Assembly (NCBI RefSeq): GCF_030009775.1
Contig: NZ_JASCTH010000001.1
Location: forward strand, 346,909-410,908
DNA from: Actinoplanes sandaracinus
GTDB taxonomy: Bacteria > Actinomycetota > Actinomycetes > Mycobacteriales > Micromonosporaceae
Direction: 5' to 3'
DNA length: 64,000 bases
In this document: positions 36,532-44,705 of the stretch, piece by piece
How the letters are laid out: every line of letters starts with the position of its first letter
How positions within the stretch are numbered: the first letter of the stretch is position 1
Notes under the pieces: model-generated
Database searches by the model: none
Seen by the model: only the letters and a program-made list of their open reading frames with translations
What the model was told of the DNA's origin: nothing
Position numbers and translations under genes: made by a program

Positions 36532-36605
36532 CACGGGCAGCAGGAATCGAACCCATATCTGCCGGATCCGGAAAGCCGGTGCTCTTCCTGTCGAGCTGCA
36601 CCCGC
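36532..36605 (-). tRNA. Degenerate tRNA-like sequence, anticodon uncertain
   Basis: The D arm (GCTC/GAGC) and T-loop TTCGATT are recognisable and the acceptor pairs only with three G-U pairs. Position 8 is C, the T stem is weak, and the anticodon arm CCGG-CTTTCCGGAT-CCGG has too large a loop. TCC (Gly) or TTC (Glu) readings are both possible. Probably a pseudo-tRNA. Confidence 0.5.
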
Positions 36606-36669
36606 AAACGAGAAACGCCGCCTGCTTCCGGTTTCGGAAGGGGGCGGCGCGAAGATCGCTAGCTGGATG

Positions 36670-36843
36670 CTAGCTGCGCCACCGGCCCAGACGTCGGCTC
36701 GGACCACTCAGACTCGGAGAGCCTAGGCCGCTCAGACTCGAAGAGCTGAGGCTGCTCAGGCTCGACGAGCCGGGACCACTCGGGAGTTGGGCCGGGGAAC
36801 TCGGGAGGACCATGAACCGCTGCCACATCTGCTTGCCGGACAT
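36670..36843 (-). CDS. Small Ser/Leu-rich ORF with 8-residue repeats
   Basis: 57 codons from ATG 36843, with AGGGGGA about 6 nt upstream, beginning MSGKQMWQRFMVLPSSPAQL. The second half consists of about three 8-residue units (SSLSSLSS, SSLSGLGS, PSLSGPSR). They arise from 24-bp DNA repeats at 36704-36775. I do not recognise it. It could be a small peptide gene or chance; the rest of 36606-36955 holds nothing else I can support. Confidence 0.35.
   Translation of the reverse strand: MSGKQMWQRFMVLPSSPAQLPSGPGSSSLSSLSSSSLSGLGSPSLSGPSRRLGRWRS
36704..36775. repeat. Three imperfect 24-bp tandem repeats
   Basis: Units at 36704, 36728 and 36752 share the pattern CNCTCAGACTCGNAGAGC. The period is a multiple of three, in keeping with the small ORF on the minus strand. 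Confidence 0.6.
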
Positions 36844-36955
36844 CGTCTTCCCCCTCTGCCTCCCGCCTCCCGGGGACGTCCCGGTCGGTGCTGAGGACAA
36901 ACATAGGCAACGGCCGGGCGCCCGTCCATCGAATTAATCGAGGAAACTGGAGCAC

Positions 36956-37321
36956 ATGGGGTACCGGGTTCTGGCCGAGGTCACGATGGCAGTGCATTTC
37001 CTGTTCATCGTGTTCGTGGTGTTCGGCGGATTCCTGGCGTGGCGGTGGCCGAAAGCGATCTGGTCGCACCTGGCCGCGGCCGCCTGGGGCCTGTGCATCG
37101 TGCTGTTCGATCTGAACTGCCCGCTGACCTACGTGGAGGACTGGGCACGGCAGAGGACCGGCGAATCCGGGCTGAGTCACGGTTTCATCGACACCTACCT
37201 GACCGGCGTGATCTATCCCGAGCGCTTCCTCGACGAGGTGCGGCTGCTGATCGCCGCAGTGGTCGCCGTCTCGTACGCGGGCGCCGTCCATCGAGCGCGG
37301 ACGCGGTTCAGGCGGGGCTGA
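36956..37321 (+). CDS. DUF2784 membrane protein
   Basis: 121 residues with three hydrophobic helices and the family pattern: VTMAVHFLFIVFVVFGGFLA, a central LFDLNCPLTYVEDWARQRTG and YLTGVIYPERFLDEVRLL. The function of the family is unknown. It is a single gene with a terminator at 37368. Confidence 0.85.
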   Translation: MGYRVLAEVTMAVHFLFIVFVVFGGFLAWRWPKAIWSHLAAAAWGLCIVLFDLNCPLTYVEDWARQRTGESGLSHGFIDTYLTGVIYPERFLDEVRLLIAAVVAVSYAGAVHRARTRFRRG

Positions 37322-37367
37322 CGCCGCCGGGGTGTCCCGGTCCGGGGAGTGGGCGCCGGTTCTGGAA

Positions 37368-37395
37368 GGCCGCACCGGCGCGGGCCGGTGCGGCC
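37368..37395. terminator. Bidirectional terminator between the DUF2784 gene and zwf
   Basis: Perfect 12-bp stem GGCCGCACCGGC with a 4-nt loop, between convergent genes. Confidence 0.85.
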
Positions 37396-37445
37396 CCGGC
37401 GAGCCGCCTCGGCCCGGTGACGGGACCCCACCCCGCCCGCGCCGG

Positions 37446-38858
37446 TCAGTCCAGGAGTGAGTCCTTCGGGCCGGGGCTGCCGGCCGGGTACTCCAACAGC
37501 GGCACCGTGCCCGCACGCCAGGCCGTGAGGACCGGCTCGACGATGCGCCAGCACTGTTCGACGGTGTCGGCCCGTACCGACAGGGTGGGATCGTCGTCGA
37601 ACACGCCGCGCAGGACTTCGCCGTACGGCGGGAGGTCTCCCGCGCCGAAGTCGGCCTCCAGGGTGACCGGGTCGAGCACGAAGGGATCGCCCGGGCCGTT
37701 GATGTTGAAATCGAGGGCCACGTGGTCCGGGCCGAACCCGATGCGGAGCCGGTCCGGCTGGTCGTGTCCGTGCAGCCCGTCCGGGACGCGGGGCGGCCGC
37801 TTGAAGGTGATCACGGCTTCCTTGCGGCTGTCGCCGACGGCCTTGCCGGAGCGCAGGCGGAACGGCACGCCGGCCCATCGCCAGGTGTCCACCGCCAGGA
37901 CCAACTCGGCCAGGGTCTCGGTGCCGCGGTCCGGGTCGACGCCGGGCTCGTCGGCGTACGACGGCAGCCGCCGCCCGTCCAGCTCACCGGCCGTGTAGCG
38001 GGCCCGCTGGCTGCACTGCGCCGGATCGTCGCTCCACAGCCGGGTGGCCCGCAACACGTCGGCCTTGCGGTCCCGGAACTCGGCCGCTGCCAGGGTGAAC
38101 GGCGCCTCCATCGCGAGCAGGGCGAGGATCTGCAGCAGGTGGCTCTGGATCATGTCGGCGAGGGCGCCGGCGTGGTCGTAGTAGCCGGCCCGGTTCTCCA
38201 GCGCCAGGTTCTCGTCGAAGACGATCTCGACCGACTCGACGTGGGTGGCGTCCAGCACCGGTTCGAAGATCCGGTTGGCGAACCGCAGGCCGAGGATGTT
38301 GAGCACGGTCGACTTGCCGAGGAAGTGGTCCACCCGGTGCACCTGTTCCTCCGGAACGAGGCGGTTGATCAGCCGGTTCAGTTCGGCGGCCGACTCGCTG
38401 CCGGTGCCGAACGGCTTCTCCAGCACCAGCCGGGTGCCGTCCGGCAGGTCTACGTCCAGCAGCGCTTCGCAGGCGCGGGCGGTGACGGCCGGCGGCAGCG
38501 CGAAGAAGATCGCCACCTTGCCGCGCGCCTCCCCGAGCAGGCGCCGCAGGTCGTCGGTGTTCGTGACGTCGGTCCGCACGAAACGGGCCCGGTCGGCGAC
38601 GTCCGACGCGGCCGGGGCGGCGCCGGCCGGAGGTGTCGGCTCACCGGCCGACCGGGCGGCGGCTCTCGCGCCGCGGGCGCCGAACGAGTCGTGGACGCGC
38701 TGCCGCCAGCGCGCGTCGTCCCAGTCGTCGGTGGCGGCGCCGATCAGGGTGAGGCCGGGCACGTGGCCGGCGGTGAGCAGCGCGCCGAGCCCGGGCAGCA
38801 GCAGCCGGCCGGTCAGGTCCCCGGTCGCGCCCAGGATGATCAGGGTCTGGTCCGTCAT
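37446..38858 (-). CDS. zwf: Glucose-6-phosphate dehydrogenase
   Basis: 470 residues. The NADP-binding motif GATGDLTGRLLLPGL, the conserved LVLEKPFG and the active-site signature HRVDHFLGKSTVLNI are all present, as is the C-terminal substrate domain (FRLRSGKAV). It catalyses the first oxidative step of the pentose-phosphate pathway and yields NADPH. There is a low-complexity Ala/Pro insert near residues 60-85. ATG 38858 overlaps the stop of the response regulator gene by 4 nt, so zwf is the third gene of a kinase-regulator-zwf operon. Confidence 0.92.
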   Translation of the reverse strand: MTDQTLIILGATGDLTGRLLLPGLGALLTAGHVPGLTLIGAATDDWDDARWRQRVHDSFGARGARAAARSAGEPTPPAGAAPAASDVADRARFVRTDVTNTDDLRRLLGEARGKVAIFFALPPAVTARACEALLDVDLPDGTRLVLEKPFGTGSESAAELNRLINRLVPEEQVHRVDHFLGKSTVLNILGLRFANRIFEPVLDATHVESVEIVFDENLALENRAGYYDHAGALADMIQSHLLQILALLAMEAPFTLAAAEFRDRKADVLRATRLWSDDPAQCSQRARYTAGELDGRRLPSYADEPGVDPDRGTETLAELVLAVDTWRWAGVPFRLRSGKAVGDSRKEAVITFKRPPRVPDGLHGHDQPDRLRIGFGPDHVALDFNINGPGDPFVLDPVTLEADFGAGDLPPYGEVLRGVFDDDPTLSVRADTVEQCWRIVEPVLTAWRAGTVPLLEYPAGSPGPKDSLLD

Positions 38859-39565
38859 GGACGGTGGGTACCCGCCGAGGCCGGACGGTACTCGACCTCG
38901 GGGCGGCCCGGTCCGCCGTACCGGGGGCTGCGGACGACCCGGCCGGCCTCGGCGAGGTGTTCCAGGTAGCGGCGGGCGGTGACCCGGGACGTGCCGGTGC
39001 GTGCGGCGACCTCCGCGGCGGACAGCCCGGCCGGTTCCGCGGACCGCAGCGCGGCCAGGGTCAGGTCGAAGGTCGACGCGTCGAGTCCTTTGGGGAGCGT
39101 GTCCGGCGGGGCGCCGCGCAAGGTGGCGAACACCCGGTCCACCTCGTGCTGGGCGGCGACCTCGGCCGATCCGGCGAGCTGGCGGCGGTACTGGGCGTAC
39201 CGGTCGAGTTTGTCGCGGAACGCCGCGAAGGTGAACGGCTTGAGCAGGTAGTGGGTCACTCCGAGGGCGACCGCCTGGCGGATCATGGCGATGTCCCGGT
39301 TCGAGGTGACCGCCAGGACGTCGGTGCCGCTGCCCGCCGCGCGCAGTGCCCGCGCGATCTCCAGACCGTGCTTGTCCGGCAGGTTCAGGTCGAGCAGCAC
39401 GAGATCGATCGGTCCGGCGCGGAGCAGGCTCATCGCCTCCCTCGCGGTCATCGCCACACCGGCCACCACGAAACCCGCGACCTTCTCGGTGTACGCCCGG
39501 TGCGCTTCCGCGATCAGCGGCTCGTCGTCGACCACCAGGACGCGGATGGGTTCCTGAGGACTCAT
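38855..39565 (-). CDS. CitB/DcuR-family response regulator
   Basis: 236 residues. The receiver has the acidic pair in VLVVDDEP, the phosphoacceptor in VLLDLNLPDKHG, Thr in AVTSNRD and Lys in YLLKPF. The C-terminal part has the CitB-type winged HTH (LSAAEVAARTGTSRVTARRY LEHLAEAG, without the gap). It responds to the CitA-like kinase upstream and should control the divergent dctA gene. It overlaps both neighbours by 4 nt. Confidence 0.9.
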   Translation of the reverse strand: MSPQEPIRVLVVDDEPLIAEAHRAYTEKVAGFVVAGVAMTAREAMSLLRAGPIDLVLLDLNLPDKHGLEIARALRAAGSGTDVLAVTSNRDIAMIRQAVALGVTHYLLKPFTFAAFRDKLDRYAQYRRQLAGSAEVAAQHEVDRVFATLRGAPPDTLPKGLDASTFDLTLAALRSAEPAGLSAAEVAARTGTSRVTARRYLEHLAEAGRVVRSPRYGGPGRPEVEYRPASAGTHRP

Positions 39566-41115
39566 GCCGGCACCGGCAGCCGGACGGTGAGGACCGCGCC
39601 GCCGCCGGGGGCGGTCTCGATGACGTAGCTGCCGCCGTACCGCTCAGCGACTTGCCGGACCAGGGACAGGCCGATGCCGTGGCCGTCTCCCTTGGTGGAC
39701 CAGCCGCGCCGGAAGGCCGCGGCGGCCTCGTCCGGGCGCAGCCCCGGGCCGTTGTCGGTGACCCGGACCAGCACCTCGCCGTTCTCCTCGCGGACCAGCA
39801 CCCCGACCCGGCGCGGCGCGGGCGAGCCGCCGACCGCCTCGAGGGCGTTGTCGATCAGGTTGCCGACGACGGTGAGCAGGTCACGGCCGGCGACCGGGCT
39901 GCCGGTGAGACGAGACTCGGTGTCCACGGTGAGTTCCACGCCGCGCTCGCCCGCCTGGGCCGACTTGCCGAGCAGCAGGGCGGCCAGGGCCGGCTCGTCG
40001 ACGGCGCCGACGACCTGGTCGGTGAGCTGCTGGGCGAGGGCCAGCTCCTCGGTGGCGAGCCGGATCGCGTCGTCGGTACGGCCGAGTTCGACCATGGTGA
40101 GGACGGTGTGCAGCCGGTTGGCGGCCTCGTGGGCCTGGGCGCGCAGAGCCTCGGTCAGGCCGCGGACCGAGTCGAGTTCCCCGGTCAGCGCGCGCAGCTC
40201 GGTGTGGTCGCGCAAGGTGAGCACCGTTCCGAGGACCCGCCCGTCGAACCTGGTCTCGCGGCGATTGGCGACCAGGACCCGGTCGCCGACGAGCACCGGC
40301 TCGTCCACCATGGGCCGTTGCTCGCTGATCAGGCCGGACACCTCGGGCGGCAGGCCGGGCGGGCCGTCCCCGGTCGCGCCGAGCAGCCGCCGCCCCTCGT
40401 CGTTGATCAGGGTCACCCGGCCGTCGCGGTCGACGACGACGAGGCCCTCGCGGACGGCGTGCAGGACGGCGTCGTAGTACTCGTACATCCGGGTCATCTC
40501 GGCCGGGCCGAGGCCGTGGGTCTGCCGGCGCAGGCGGCGGCTGAGCAGCCAGGATCCTCCGGCGGCGAGCAGCAGGGCGACGCCGGTGGCGGCGCCGACC
40601 AGGGGAAGCTGGGCGATCAGGCCACGGTTGATCGTGTCGGTGGTGATGCCGACCGAGACCAAGCCGATGATCGTGCCGTCGCCGGGCGCGCGGACCGGGA
40701 CGACGGTGCGCCACGAGTCGCCGAGGCTGCCGCGGTACTCCTCGACGACCATGCCGCCGGCCAGCGCGTCCGCGACCGTGCCGGCGAACGGGAGGCCGAT
40801 CAGCTCCGGGCTCGGATGGCTGTACCGGGTGCGGTCGGGCGCCATCACCACGACGAAGTCGATGTCGGTGGCGCGGCGGATGGCTTCGGCGTACGGCTGC
40901 AACGTCGCCGACGGATCGGGGCCGCGCAGCGCGCCGGCGACCGCGGGCGAGTGCGCGATGGTCTGGGCCACGGCGGTGACCTCAGCGATCGCGGCGTTGC
41001 GGGCGTCCTGGCGGGCGAGCAGCACCGCCCCGGTCGTACCGATCGCCACGAGCAGCGTCACCACCAGCACCTGCAGAGCGAACAGCTGCCGGGCGATACT
41101 CCAGCGTCGAGCCAA
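39562..41115 (-). CDS. CitA/DcuS-family sensor histidine kinase
   Basis: 517 residues. A membrane helix (LFALQVLVVTLLVAIGTTGAV) is followed by a periplasmic-type PAS sensor, a second helix (LVGAATGVALLLAAGGSWLL) and a cytoplasmic PAS domain. The SpoOB-like H box is ALRAQAHEAANRLHTVLTMV; the ATPase has VVGNLIDNALEAVG (N box), VTDNGPGL and GHGIGLSLV. Such kinases sense citrate or C4-dicarboxylates outside the cell. The start appears to be TTG 41115, with GAGG 8 nt upstream. It is divergent from dctA with 83 bp between. Confidence 0.9.
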   Translation of the reverse strand: MARRWSIARQLFALQVLVVTLLVAIGTTGAVLLARQDARNAAIAEVTAVAQTIAHSPAVAGALRGPDPSATLQPYAEAIRRATDIDFVVVMAPDRTRYSHPSPELIGLPFAGTVADALAGGMVVEEYRGSLGDSWRTVVPVRAPGDGTIIGLVSVGITTDTINRGLIAQLPLVGAATGVALLLAAGGSWLLSRRLRRQTHGLGPAEMTRMYEYYDAVLHAVREGLVVVDRDGRVTLINDEGRRLLGATGDGPPGLPPEVSGLISEQRPMVDEPVLVGDRVLVANRRETRFDGRVLGTVLTLRDHTELRALTGELDSVRGLTEALRAQAHEAANRLHTVLTMVELGRTDDAIRLATEELALAQQLTDQVVGAVDEPALAALLLGKSAQAGERGVELTVDTESRLTGSPVAGRDLLTVVGNLIDNALEAVGGSPAPRRVGVLVREENGEVLVRVTDNGPGLRPDEAAAAFRRGWSTKGDGHGIGLSLVRQVAERYGGSYVIETAPGGGAVLTVRLPVPA

Positions 41116-41198
41116 ACCGGGGCCTCGTTTCGTTTCCTACGGGTGAACAGAATGACCGTAACCGTGATTGCGGCTGAGACCCAGGACACATTCTCGGC

Positions 41199-42554
41199 AT
41201 GACTACCGCTACCGCCCCGGTCAAACGGGACCGCACCCACTACCTGTACCTGGCGGTCATCGTGGCCGTCCTCCTCGGCATCGCCGTCGGCCTGATCGTG
41301 CCGGACGTGGCGGTCGAGCTGGAGCCCATCGGCAAGGGCTTCGTCAACCTGATCAAGATGATGATCAGCCCCGTCATCTTCTGCACGATCGTCCTGGGCG
41401 TCGGCTCCATCCGCCAGGCGGCCAAGGTCGGCAAGGTCGGCGGCATGGCCCTCGGGTACTTCATGACGATGTCCACCATCGCCCTGGCGATCGGCCTCGT
41501 CGTCGGCAACCTCGTCAACCCCGGCGCCGGCATGCAACTGGACGCCTCGGTCGCCGCGGCCGGGCAGAAGGCGGTGGGCACGGAACCGGCCAAGAGCACC
41601 GCCGAGTTCCTGCTCAGCATCATCCCCACCACCCTCGTCTCCCCGTTGACCTCCGGCAACGTACTGCAGACCCTGCTCGTGGCGCTGCTCGCCGGGTTCG
41701 CCCTGCAGACGCTGGGCGACAAGTCGGAGCCGGTGCTGCGTGCCATCGGGACGTTCCAGCGGCTGGTCTTCCGGATCCTGGCGATGCTGATGTGGCTGGC
41801 CCCGATCGGCGCGTTCGGCGCGATCGCCGCGGTCGTCGGCAAGACCGGCGTGGATGCGCTGATCAGCCTCGCCCAGATCATGCTCGGTTTCTACGTCACC
41901 TGCGCGATCTTCGTCTTCGTCATCCTGGGCGCGCTGCTCTGGCTGGTCGCCCGGATCAACATTCTGAGCCTGCTGAAGTACCTGGGCCGGGAGTTCCTGC
42001 TGATCGTGTCGACGTCGTCGTCGGAGTCGGCGCTGCCGCGGCTGATCGCCAAGATGGAGCATGTCGGGGTGAGCCGGCCGGTGGTGGGCATCACGGTGCC
42101 GACCGGGTACTCGTTCAACCTGGACGGGACGGCCATCTACCTGACCATGGCGTCGCTGTTCGTGGCGCAGGCGATGGGCGACCCGTTGACGATCGGTGAG
42201 CAGATCTCGCTGCTCCTGTTCATGATCATCGCTTCGAAGGGCGCGGCCGGGGTCACCGGCGCCGGGCTGGCCACGCTCGCCGGCGGCCTGCAGAGCCACC
42301 GCCCCGACCTGGTCGACGGCGTCGGCCTGATCGTCGGCATCGACCGCTTCATGTCCGAGGCGCGGGCGCTGACCAACTTCGCCGGCAACGCGGTCGCCAC
42401 GGTTCTGATCGGCACGTGGACCAAGGAGTTCGATCGCGAGCGGGCCAAGCTGGTCCTCGCCGGCGGTGACCCGTTCGACGAGGAGACCATGCTCGACGAC
42501 GACCACGGCACCCCGTCGGCCAAGCCGGAACGCGCGCCGGAGCCGGCCGTCTAG
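41199..42554 (+). CDS. dctA: C4-dicarboxylate:cation symporter (DctA-type, DAACS family)
   Basis: 451 residues, about eight membrane helices plus re-entrant loops. Family motifs are FVNLIKMMISPVIFCTIVLG, TSSSESALPRL (Ser-rich hairpin), GYSFNLDGTAIYLTMA and GVTGAGLATLA. It takes up succinate, fumarate or malate with protons or sodium. Divergence from a CitA/DcuS-type two-component system fits dicarboxylate induction. A strong hairpin at 42570 ends the unit. Confidence 0.92.
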   Translation: MTTATAPVKRDRTHYLYLAVIVAVLLGIAVGLIVPDVAVELEPIGKGFVNLIKMMISPVIFCTIVLGVGSIRQAAKVGKVGGMALGYFMTMSTIALAIGLVVGNLVNPGAGMQLDASVAAAGQKAVGTEPAKSTAEFLLSIIPTTLVSPLTSGNVLQTLLVALLAGFALQTLGDKSEPVLRAIGTFQRLVFRILAMLMWLAPIGAFGAIAAVVGKTGVDALISLAQIMLGFYVTCAIFVFVILGALLWLVARINILSLLKYLGREFLLIVSTSSSESALPRLIAKMEHVGVSRPVVGITVPTGYSFNLDGTAIYLTMASLFVAQAMGDPLTIGEQISLLLFMIIASKGAAGVTGAGLATLAGGLQSHRPDLVDGVGLIVGIDRFMSEARALTNFAGNAVATVLIGTWTKEFDRERAKLVLAGGDPFDEETMLDDDHGTPSAKPERAPEPAV

Positions 42555-42569
42555 ACCGGATCCGGTGGC

Positions 42570-42611
42570 GCGTCAGGGCTGTCTCAACGGGCGTTGAGGC
42601 AGCCCTGACGC
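42570..42611 (+). terminator. Intrinsic terminator after dctA
   Basis: Stem GCGTCAGGGCTG paired with CAGCCCTGACGC, continuing through CTCAAC/GTTGAG after one mismatched pair; small loop. Confidence 0.85.
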
Positions 42612-42859
42612 GTCGCCCGAGAAGATCCGGCCGGCTGTCAGCGCGCCTGCGTGCGGACCCGACGGCCGATCACCCCGGCGCCGATGCGGGACCAGGTCTG
42701 GTCGAGGTACGCCGCGCTGGGCGCCGAGACATGGCAGACGCTGGTTGATACGGCGACGCGTGAGCCGGCCGGGTGGACGGACACGTGTGCGGGCCGTGAC
42801 AGCGGGCGTGCCAGCGCGATGTGCGGACCGTGCCAGCGTGGCCCGGCAGTCTCCGGGAC

Positions 42860-43891
42860 ATGACGACCGAGGATCTGGTGGTGCGCGCCGAGGGGCTGCG
42901 CAAACGGTTCGGGAAGACACAGGCGCTCGACGGCGTGGACCTGTCGATGCGCCGCGGCACCGTGCTGGGAGTGCTGGGGCCGAACGGCGCCGGGAAGACG
43001 ACCGCTGTCCGGGTCCTGGCGACCCTGCTGCGCCCGGACTCCGGCAGCGCCTTCGTGGCCGGGGTCGACGTGTTGAGGAACCCGCGAGAAGTGCGCCGGC
43101 GCGTCGGGCTGACCGGCCAGTACGCGTCCGTGGACGAGGACCTGACCGGCGTACAGAATCTGGTGCTGATCGGGCGTCTCCTGGATCTGAGCGGGAGGGA
43201 CGCGCGGCGCCGGGCCGGCGAGCTGCTGGAGTGGTTCGATCTGACGGAGGCCGCGCAGCGGCCGGCGAAGACGTACTCGGGTGGCATGCGCCGCCGCCTG
43301 GACCTGGCGGCGAGCCTCGTCGGCCGCCCCGAGGTGATCTTCCTGGACGAGCCGACCACCGGCCTCGACCCGGCCAAGCGCGAGGACATGTGGGGCGTCG
43401 TCCGCACCCAGGTCACCAGCGGCGCGAGCGTGCTGCTGACCACGCAGTACCTGGAGGAGGCGGACGCGCTCGCCGACGAGATCGTGGTCGTCGACCACGG
43501 CCGGGTGATCGCGCACGACACCCCCGACGGGCTCAAGCGGCGCGTCGGAGGGCAGACGCTGCGGGTCCGCCCGTCCGACCCGTCCCGCCTGCCGGACGTG
43601 CTGCGCCTGCTCGACGCGGTGGCCGCGCGAGGCACATCGGCGAGCCTGGACGAGGCCGCCGGATCCCGGCCGGGCGCGGCGTCGGTGCCGGTGACCGGTG
43701 ACGAGGCGCTGGGCGGGCTGATCCCGGCGCTACGGGCCGACCGGATCGAAGTGACCGAGCTGGCGCTGCACCTGCCCAGCCTGGACGAGGTCTTCCACTC
43801 CCTGACCGGCCGCCGGAAGGCCGACGACCTGCCGGACGGCACGAGAGCCGGCGACCTGCCGGGCCCCGCGAAAGCTGAGGAAATGGTATGA
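42860..43891 (+). CDS. DrrA-type ABC transporter ATP-binding protein
   Basis: 343 residues. Walker A GPNGAGKTT, signature YSGGMRRRLDLA, Walker B VIFLDEPTTGLDP and the switch His replaced by Gln (LLTTQYLEE), a trait of the DrrA group. The C-terminal extension is of the kind found in drug-resistance ABC ATPases. Start ATG 42860 (MTTEDLVVR) was chosen because conserved sequence begins there. Its stop overlaps the permease start by 4 nt. Confidence 0.9.
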   Translation: MTTEDLVVRAEGLRKRFGKTQALDGVDLSMRRGTVLGVLGPNGAGKTTAVRVLATLLRPDSGSAFVAGVDVLRNPREVRRRVGLTGQYASVDEDLTGVQNLVLIGRLLDLSGRDARRRAGELLEWFDLTEAAQRPAKTYSGGMRRRLDLAASLVGRPEVIFLDEPTTGLDPAKREDMWGVVRTQVTSGASVLLTTQYLEEADALADEIVVVDHGRVIAHDTPDGLKRRVGGQTLRVRPSDPSRLPDVLRLLDAVAARGTSASLDEAAGSRPGAASVPVTGDEALGGLIPALRADRIEVTELALHLPSLDEVFHSLTGRRKADDLPDGTRAGDLPGPAKAEEMV

Positions 43892-44700
43892 GCACGATGA
43901 CCCTGACACCCGTCACCCGCCCCGCCGGTGGCGGCGTCACCGCCCTCGGCCGGCACTCCCTCGCCCTGGCCCAGCGCAGCCTGATCAAGACCACGCGCAC
44001 GCCCGAGGCGCTGATCGACGTCACCATCCAGCCGGTGATCTTCCTGCTGCTGTTCACCTATCTGTTCGGCGGCGCCATCGCGGACGGCAACCGTCACGCG
44101 TACCTGCAGTTCCTGTTACCCGGCATGCTGGCGCAGTCGGTGGCCATGGGCGGGATGGCGCTCGGGCAGAACCTCAACGCCGACATCGAGAAAGGCGTCT
44201 TCGACCGGTTCCGTTCGCTGCCGATCTCCCGGGCCGCACCCTTGGTCGGCGCGGTGCTGGCGGACGTCGTCCGATACCTGACCGTGTGCGTCGTGATGCT
44301 CGGCTTCGGCACGATCGTCATGGGTTTCCGGGTCGAGACCGGTGTGGTTCCGACCCTGGCCGCGGTGGCCCTGTCGATCGCCTTCGGCCTCTGCTTCTGC
44401 TGGATCTCGGTCTGGGTGGGCATGCTCGCCCGCAGCTCCGGAGCGGTCCAGGGCATCATGTTCCTGCTGGTGCTGCCGCTGTCCTTCGGCAGCGACGTGT
44501 ACGTGCGGACCGACACGCTGCCCGAGGTCGTGCAGTCGTTCGTGGCGGTCAACCCGATCACGCCGCTGGTCGCGACGATCCGCGGGCTGCTGACCGGCGG
44601 GCCGGTCGCCGGGCCTCTGACGACCACGCTGATCTGGATGGCCGGGCTGCTGGCGGTGTTCGTGCCGCTGGCGCTGCGGGCCTACGCGCGCCGCGCGTAA
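43888..44700 (+). CDS. DrrB-type ABC-2 permease
   Basis: 270 residues with about six membrane segments; ABC-2 features include TRTPEALIDVTIQPVIFLLL, FLLPGMLAQSVAMGG and GVFDRFRSLPISR, then VQSFVAVNPITPLV. With the ATPase it forms an exporter of the daunorubicin-resistance type. The cargo is unknown, and no biosynthetic genes lie beside it. Confidence 0.9.
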   Translation: MSTMTLTPVTRPAGGGVTALGRHSLALAQRSLIKTTRTPEALIDVTIQPVIFLLLFTYLFGGAIADGNRHAYLQFLLPGMLAQSVAMGGMALGQNLNADIEKGVFDRFRSLPISRAAPLVGAVLADVVRYLTVCVVMLGFGTIVMGFRVETGVVPTLAAVALSIAFGLCFCWISVWVGMLARSSGAVQGIMFLLVLPLSFGSDVYVRTDTLPEVVQSFVAVNPITPLVATIRGLLTGGPVAGPLTTTLIWMAGLLAVFVPLALRAYARRA

Positions 44701-44705
44701 CGCCT

